Program-made: the position numbers and the translations under genes
In this document: one piece after another, positions 57,894 to 64,000 of the stretch
How the letters are laid out: every line of letters starts with the position of its first letter
Numbering within the stretch: the stretch's first letter is position 1
The notes under the pieces: generated by a model
Database searches by the model: none
The model's input: the letters and a program-made list of their open reading frames with translations, nothing else
What the model was told of the DNA's origin: nothing
Assembly (NCBI GenBank): GCA_021030915.1
Contig: JAGEMR010000126.1
Span: 21,257-85,256, forward strand
Origin: Astrothelium macrocarpum
Lineage: Eukaryota > Ascomycota > Dothideomycetes > Trypetheliales > Trypetheliaceae
Direction: 5' to 3'
Length of the DNA stretch: 64,000 nt

Positions 57894-59061
57894 ATGTTGA
57901 GCTTCAAGAATAAACTTCAGGGCTATCTGCCAGTCGACTCGAGGAACAGCGATGACAGCTTATGCATGGATCATAAAGACCAAAACAACTGTCAAATAAG
58001 CAAAATAATACCGCAAACTAGGTTAACGACATTATGTTTGGGGATGAGTATTTTTGCTTTGGGCTTCACAGTCGCCTGGCTATTACCAGTCAAATTTGCT
58101 ATGAACCGTTCACCTCATGAGTTGACGTCGTCCCCCTTGACAACGTGTCTGAATGCCACTACCAGGAGGGAGTGGCGAAGTCTGAGTCAGTCTGAAAAGC
58201 ATCATTATCTAGATTCAGTCAGCTGTCTTAGGACAAAGCCATCCAGACTTTTTTCAAACTTCTCTTTGTATGATGATTTTCCTTGGGTGCACAGTCGTTT
58301 TGGGGAATACTCCCACATGGCTGCGCCGTTTCTGGCATGGCACAGGTATTTTTTGCACACATATGAAACAATATTAAAGGAAGAGTGTGGATTCCGAGGG
58401 AGTCTTACTTATTGGGATTGGTCTCTCGACTGGGAAGATATACGCAGAGCACCTGTCTGGTCCGTTGAACATGGTTTCGGTGGCGATGGTGATCCGGCAG
58501 TCGGTCGAGAGATCTTACGAGGTCACTGTGTTGTTAACGGTCCTTTTGCGGATCTGGAAGTCCTCTATCTAGGAGACAAAATGTTACCACACTGTTTGTC
58601 GCGGGGGTTCAAACATGGTGGTAGCCCATACGAAGATGGAACTTTAATACAGCCGGCAGCGCTGGAGCAATTATTGCAAGAAGAAAGTTATAATGCCTTT
58701 AACTTGGGTCTCGAGCACAATGCTCACAACGCGATTCCTCGAAGCATCGGTGGAGATTTTCAGCTGTTTACTGCGCCGTATGGTAGGTTCTCATTCAATA
58801 AATTTCCAAGCTTATCCTAACGCAAATACTCTCGTAGATCCGGTTTTCTTTCTCCATCACACGCAACTAGATCGTTTGTGGTGGACGTGGCAGACCCGAG
58901 ATTCCAGCCATCGGATGTGGCAGTATGAGGGAAAGACCTCAAACTATTCTCTTGAAGAAGCATCATTAAATGACATCCTGCCGATGGGGGGTCTAGCACC
59001 AGATATTCAAGTCTCTGACATAATTTTGACAGAGGGGAGTACTCTTTGTTATCGGTACTAG
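57894..59061 (+). CDS. UstQ-type tyrosinase (type 3 copper enzyme) with N-terminal membrane anchor
   Basis: Exons 57894-58782 and 58838-59061 around a 55-nt intron give 370 residues. One membrane anchor is at about 44-66 (LTTLCLGMSIFALGFTVAWLL), placing the catalytic domain in the secretory lumen. Copper-site A: H133, H141 and H150 in WVHSRFGEYSHMAAPFLAWH, then YWDWSLDW. Copper-site B: EHNAHNAIP at about 274-282 and DPVFFLHHTQLDRLWWTWQ at about 297-315. The usual second histidine of HNxxH reads Pro here; I believe this is shared by the ustiloxin/phomopsin-type tyrosinases but cannot check. In ustiloxin biosynthesis UstQ oxidises the core Tyr during ether cyclisation. The product lies next to a DUF3328 gene and a repeat precursor, giving a consistent pathway role. 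Confidence 0.85.
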
Positions 59062-59523
59062 TCGACAAGTGTGAACAAGATCTACGTTTCATTTACTAAG
59101 GACTTGAATTCATAGCGATTAGACTTAGATGGCAAACAAAATCATCCAAATAACCAGGAGCTATCTAGAGCTTAATATACCCCGGATTCAGCCTGCTCCA
59201 TGCTAATAACTTGTGTAGAGGGTATACACAAAGCTGATTGCCGAGAGCTGAGGACACGCACGACTCCAGAACACGTGGGAGCAGCCATTTCAACAGTTGA
59301 GGTACTGAAAGACAGTCAAAGGACTCAAGCAATCGGAGTTCAATGAGGCGGCTACCAAAGACAATCAATGTGCAATAGCCAGATGTCGAACCTTTTCTAC
59401 AGTATCTAAGGTCTTGGAAATGACTATCAACCCACCCAAACTCTGTGTCATCGCCTTATCTGATCGCGCCATTCCCAAAACGAAAGTTGATGTATATGAC
59501 TCAAACATAATAGCGAAACAACT
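59062..59523. other. 3' flanks of convergent tyrosinase and DUF3328 genes
   Basis: No gene. The tyrosinase ends at 59061 on plus and the DUF3328 gene ends at 59524 on minus. Confidence 0.5.
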
Positions 59524-60491
59524 CTAAGCAAGTTTATCATCAGGAACAGAATTCAAGTCGGTAATAGAGTCGATAGGACTTCCTTCAATAAGGCCGTCAT
59601 CACCATCGTCGCAATACCCAAAATGTTGGCCGAGTAGAACATCTTCAATGGTGTCCCTATAGCAAGCTCTATTCTCGGTTGCATAATCACGAAGCACGTT
59701 CCAATCTCTACATTGGTGATACTGCCCGTTACCAGCGGTATTGTCTCCGAACGTGTAGAGCGGCGTACTATCGGCATTGCACATAGCTGTCTACAAGGAA
59801 TATTGTTAGACATGTTTGTGACATATTTAGAAAGCGAAACAAGCAAGGTCATAAACAATTTCGGGGCAGATTACATACCTGACGTAAGGTATCGAAGCAG
59901 TGCTCTAGATGAGGCCCAGGATGGTAGGTAAAAGGTGAATTGGAAAGACTCTCTTTCATAGTTTTACGTAAGATCCTCAGACAGTGTAGTTGATGATACG
60001 CTTCGAGAAGATAGACTCCTTTGCTTTTATCGTTTGGAAGGTACATTGAATCAGGCCAGTTCTTGCTGGCTGCAAGCTTTCGATCGACCGCAACAAAGCC
60101 ATGGGATGGGAGAATTGCATCCCATAGAATATCCTTCTCTGATTCGTTTTTCGAGCTGTACTCGGTATTCCACCAGAAAGGCTTGTCCACCATTGGGATT
60201 TTCTTGCTTTGCGCTAAATTAGAGCGATTTAATTAGCAAGAATCATCTCCTGTTACTCAAGCTTATAAATGGCTTACCAACAACAGAATTAGTCCTGGTC
60301 TTCGACAGTTGAAGTGCTGGAAGTGCAACTGCGATAACATTTCCTAGAATCGAAACACCCAGCAGAATAAAGATCCATCTTGATGTCTTTCGTTTCAATG
60401 GCATAAACAAAGTTTCATCTTCAATATTGTTCTCTTCGAGCACTGAGCTCTTGTCCTCGTTCCCATCGATCAGTCGATAACCCTCAGCCAT
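59524..60491 (-). CDS. UstYa-type DUF3328 oxidase, RiPP cyclisation
   Basis: Three exons (60278-60491, 59879-60213, 59524-59790; introns 64 and 88 nt) give 271 residues. A short cytosolic N-terminus precedes one membrane segment (WIFILLGVSILGNVIAVALPAL) at about 39-60. Family motifs follow: WWNTEYSSKNESEKDILWDAI, then AYHQLHCLRILRK (HxxHC) and HLEHCFDTLRQ with TAMCNADSTPL across the second splice. The tail has CRDW and a run of Asp. The DUF3328 (UstY) family supplies the oxidative macrocyclisation in ustiloxins, asperipin and victorin. It is divergent from the precursor gene (61244), sharing a 752-bp intergenic region that may carry common control signals. Confidence 0.9.
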
Positions 60492-61243
60492 TCTAGCAAT
60501 GTGTTGTTCTAAAGTGGTTTGAAAAGAAAAGATCGCACTCGATTTCGGGAAAATTAAATAATGTCTGTGAAGGATGAATATTAGGATATGGACAATGATG
60601 GGCGCAGCGAAAGTTCCTTTCGAGCCGTAAGTTCACGGACCTCTGTTGGTAATGTTCTTTCTCCCTTACGGCAGATATCTATGACGAGCAAGCTGACGCG
60701 TTGCTACCTATAGCAAGAAAGATCTTATGGATAAAGATGGCTAGCGAGCTGGAGCCATCACTTCAGCCCATGTGCATCAGCTCTGAATCCACAGCCTTCG
60801 GCTTATGGATGAAAATTTCAAGTATCTTAGCTGGTCGTTTTAGACCGCAATATTGAGAACGTCGAGTAATTTCAGGGATGCAGATTGCTCGTCTGTTGGT
60901 TGACGTACTCGCTCATGATTAATTTGTAGCGATACAACCACAGAAACAAGGCTTTTGATCGTCATGCGAAGTGATGTGTGTTGCATTATATGATGCGATC
61001 CCTGCAGCATTCAAGCGTAAGATGCAGGTGCAGATGCAAGCACGGAACGGAACTCCACCCAGGGTTTAGTCAACTTTTTCTAGTTTCGGTTTTATTTACG
61101 TACTGTAAAATACCGACAGAAAGAACAAATCCTTGGAAATAGAACTCTTCCATATCTATTTAATCATCCACTAATCTATGTTTCTTGCACGGCAACATAT
61201 TTTCATCAAGCAAATATCCAATACCCACTCACAGATATACAAA
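60492..61243. promoter_or_regulatory. Divergent promoter region of DUF3328 gene and RiPP precursor
   Basis: Gene-free 752 bp between two divergent start codons, so both promoters must lie here. I saw no clear regulator palindrome or TATA box that I would assign. Confidence 0.5.
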
Positions 61244-61714
61244 ATGCGCGCAACTCTTTTTGCAGTCCTCGCCTTAATTTCTGCGGCTCCAAGTCTTGCT
61301 GCTCCAACAGGTTCGTCAACAGTTCTACCTTATTAATGTTGAACGAAATTGATTAGGTGCATACGTGCAGCCATGAACTCTGCTGAAAATATCAATCCCA
61401 ATACTCTTGACCGTGCCTCCAAGAGATCAGCATCTACTGCGGATGAAGTCGATCTCGATCACATTGGACGAGCGTACATAAGGGACGTTGCTTCCGCCGA
61501 TGAGGTGAACTTGGACTCGGTTGGGCGTGCATACAAGAGAGATGCCCTCTCTGCGGATGACGTTGACCTCGACTCGGTTGGCCGTGCCTACAAGCGCCGC
61601 GGATCTCAAGCGGACACTGTTGACCTCGAGACTGTTGGCCGTGCTTATAAAAGAGAGCCTGATACAGTCAATGCTAACGCAGTTGACTATGAGGCTGTTG
61701 GTCGCGCGTATTAA
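61244..61714 (+). CDS. Dikaritin-type RiPP precursor with five GRAY repeats
   Basis: Exon 1 (61244-61310) encodes a signal peptide, MRATLFAVLALISAAPSLAAPT. A 60-nt intron (61311-61370, donor GTTCGT, acceptor GTGCAG) leads to exon 2 (61371-61714); total 136 residues. After a leader (NSAENINPNTLDRASKR) come five imperfect units of about 17-19 residues, each ending in (V/I)GRAY. Units 2-4 end GRAYKR, unit 1 ends GRAYIR, and unit 5 ends the protein at GRAY. Each carries an Asp/Glu-rich spacer (for example SADEVNLDSV). This is the plan of UstA-like precursors: signal peptide, Kex2 (KR) sites and a repeated core with Tyr. The core is likely GRAY, possibly extended one or two residues upstream (VGRAY). 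No closer match is known to me. The intron acceptor is inferred from the frame. Confidence 0.87.
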
Positions 61715-62325
61715 ATGAGGCCAGGTCACGACTGCCTTGTCAACATTGGAGAATGGTGTAACAGGTGTGCTGGTTGAAAAGGAGACTGTATGGTTGGTAA
61801 TACTAACTTTTGCCGGATATCGACGTTTTCGAGCTCAAGACTTGAGGAGGGATACTGAAAGCACATTTTTTGATAGTCGTTCATTCGTTTGTAGAAGGTT
61901 AGATTTCTACATTCTTTAGAGACCTTTGAGTCTAGTATATCCCAAATACTTGAATATGGTCTTTGGAGACTATCCTCATGACATCAACTTTTGTACTAGC
62001 CAGAAATCCACCACGTATGTTCGACTAAGTCGAATATCAGTCTTGTTCACCATGTAGTCACAGTCTGTAGTATCTTCCTTGTACAAAATGAGCACTTGTT
62101 GAGACGCCGAGAATTCATTTACCATTCTGTATGTACAAAAGATGGTAGCGATTTCGCTGCTCTACTAAGTGACTGTTTTTTATCATTATGCCGCCACTAC
62201 GAAAACGTACCGGGCACAGCGCGAAGATTGAATTTGAATAAGCATTGTGGACCAGATGGAACACTTATGGATCATCCACAGTAAACGCCGATAAAGCTGG
62301 GTATAGTAAAATCTTGCTACACACT
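61715..62325. other. Intergenic, 3' flanks of precursor and second DUF3328 gene
   Basis: No gene seen. A short plus-strand frame at 61737-61919 follows the precursor and has no repeats. Confidence 0.5.
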
Positions 62326-63141
62326 TTATTGAACATGATGATCGTAGATGAAACTCGTCCCTTCTAATGCTCGATGACGGTCTGCCCACAATTTTAATTG
62401 ATCAAAATTACGGCACTGCCTCTCGATCCCAAAACCAGGAAAATGTTCGATGGCTGGGTGAAAAGGCTCAAGACTCGAGTCAGAGCTACATATTAGGGCA
62501 AGCCGCAAATATTCGAAGCAATGTGCCGCATGAGACAGCCGGTCAACACCATTGTCAAAAGCCTCAAGATTATTAGTATGAAGATCATTAGCGTATAGGA
62601 TTCGTCGTAGTGTATACTGTTTACGGTCAGCTGCACTTGAACACAGATAAAACAGATGCAGAGCAGATGGAGCCTACAAGGCAGTGAAGTTGATGGAAGG
62701 CCGCCACCGTTGAAACTTCATCTCCAGGAGCAGCTTTAACGTATCCCATTCCATTAGGGAGGAGGTCGTCCCATGCTGGTTCTTTTTCCGATAAATCTGA
62801 AGGCATTGCCATCAACGTGTCATTTTGTGCAAAGATTTTTGCTTGAACATTTATTGGCACAACTGTATATAATTAGCATGAGTTTCAACCAAAACTGAGA
62901 TGTCCAAACCTTTCAAAGTATTGTTGCCATGCCATTCCCTCCACTTTATCATTATGGGATGGACGGAAAATCCCAATAAGAATCCAATAGTCAAAGTCAC
63001 TACTGGAATCAGGAACGTTATAGTCGTCTTACACTTCGATCTTCGTGATGTCCCACGGTACGATTTGTCTGGCCAAACATCATGATGGAGTTTTTCGTGT
63101 CCTTCTAACAAGCAAGTGTCCTGGCAAGGGTCATTGTCCAT
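62326..63141 (-). CDS. UstYb-type DUF3328 oxidase, RiPP cyclisation
   Basis: Three exons (62910-63141, 62678-62862, 62326-62616; introns 47 and 61 nt) give 235 residues. A cytosolic N-terminus (MDNDPCQDTCLLEGHEKLHH) leads to a membrane span (TITFLIPVVTLTIGFLLGFSV) and the domain: EPAWDDLLPNGMGYVKA, AFHQLHCLYTLRRILYAND, then HAAHCFEYLRLALICSSDSSL and the tail CRNFDQLKLWADRHR. These are the HxxHC and HC-x-YLR motifs of DUF3328/UstY. It is clearly distinct from the other copy (59524-60491), as UstYa and UstYb are. It is convergent with the precursor gene, 611 bp away. Introns were placed by frame and motif; the 47-nt one is short. Confidence 0.87.
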
Positions 63142-64000
63142 GTTGTAAAAGCCTCACATAAAGTTCTAATCTGGTTGTAAAGAAAATGGTGTAAGGACCA
63201 GCTGATCGATGGTGGAGTAGTGGCACTTCGAAGTATTCCAATGCTTATTACACGATCTCTCTTTTCAACGATAAAATTTACAAAACGTAGAAAGGCATGT
63301 TATAATCGACAGATGACTAGAGGCAACAGAAGGATTCCAAGCGATGGAGTGCGGCAAAGGATGTCGGCCCGCATGAGATGCAGGAGCGTAGCGGAGTTTT
63401 TGAGATCCAGACCGTTATGGCTTTGACGGACTATGTGACTATGCACGTTGGATTTCAAAGAAACAAAAAAAAGAAAAGAGGAGAAAATGTTGGTTCGTCG
63501 TCTCGCGTCAGCGGCTCGAAAGATGTTCGGAGGCACGTTCCTTTTCGCGCTAGGGCAATGCTGTACTAAAGACAAATTTGCACGGATAGAGGTTTACTTT
63601 AGCGTGCCGTTCCGCATAGATCCTGCGGCCTGGAATCCCTGTTTTGGCATCATTTAAGTACAGGGACATCCCAGAGATCCCCGCGATCGTCATTTTTCGA
63701 AGCCGGGAGGCGAGTCCGTGTCCGGACGGCATCCTTCCAGCGTTGGAACTAGAGGCAAACGATATTGGATACCAGGTAGTCGCGACGTTGTACCAGCGGC
63801 TCACGGTAGAGCTAGTTCAGGAAATTTGCGATCCTTCGCAAAGTCTACCAGTTGTTTGTTTTTTACGATTGAGAACCTGGTTATGGCTCTGAAAGCCAAC
63901 TCTCTTGCGATCTGACGTTGCAACCAGACATCGGAAGGATTAATGAATTGGATAATAATGAATAGTCCGTAAATAGGATAGTAATGAATGGATTATTCAA
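63142..64000. other. Right end, no gene seen
   Basis: Upstream region of the UstYb-type gene. No supported frame; a neighbouring gene may begin beyond the window. Confidence 0.5.

Overview
This 64-kb window is nuclear DNA of a filamentous ascomycete (Pezizomycotina; the gene families fit Leotiomycetes best, but I cannot name the species). The reasons are short GT-AG introns (mostly 50-70 nt), dense genes on both strands, and fungal-specific families: NACHT/STAND proteins, UstY-type DUF3328 proteins, DUF2458 and C2H2 regulators. A Fot1/pogo transposon with an extremely AT-rich interior points to repeat-induced point mutation (RIP). There are no operons, rRNA genes or CRISPR arrays, and I saw no tRNA gene.

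Layout. 1-3.7 kb holds housekeeping genes: a partial cytoskeletal-type protein, the Arp2/3 subunit ARPC5 and a REEP/Yop1-like ER protein. 4.9-8.8 kb holds a decayed MFS drug transporter and an orphan membrane protein with an in-frame stop. 9.4-14.2 kb holds a GPI-type Ser/Thr-rich wall protein, a DUF2458 protein, and two small conserved membrane proteins whose exons I could rebuild. 15.2-19.1 kb is a host gene split inside a coding exon by a 2,167-bp Fot1/pogo element with 49-bp terminal inverted repeats and a TA target duplication. 20-29.5 kb is an accessory stretch with a retropepsin-like relic, a STAND-type N-terminal-domain protein and a 1,518-residue NACHT-ankyrin NLR-like protein. 30-40.4 kb holds an amino-acid/choline-type permease, a nucleolar RRM protein, two unassigned disordered proteins and a TANGO2 homologue. 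43-51 kb holds an unspecific-peroxygenase-like haem-thiolate protein and two adjacent C2H2 regulators that may be one gene.

53-63.1 kb is the most interesting region. It looks like an uncharacterised dikaritin-type (ustiloxin/phomopsin/asperipin/victorin-like) RiPP cluster. It has a secreted precursor with five imperfect repeats, each ending in GRAY and mostly separated by Lys-Arg (Kex2) sites. This is flanked by two UstYa/UstYb-type DUF3328 proteins and a UstQ-type tyrosinase, with a secreted GMC oxidoreductase about 3 kb further out. By analogy with ustiloxin, the precursor enters the secretory pathway, Kex2 releases the repeats, and the tyrosinase and DUF3328 oxidases cyclise the Tyr-containing core. 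The core sequence appears distinct from the known dikaritin cores I can recall (YAIG, YVIPID, FYYTGY, GLKLAF).
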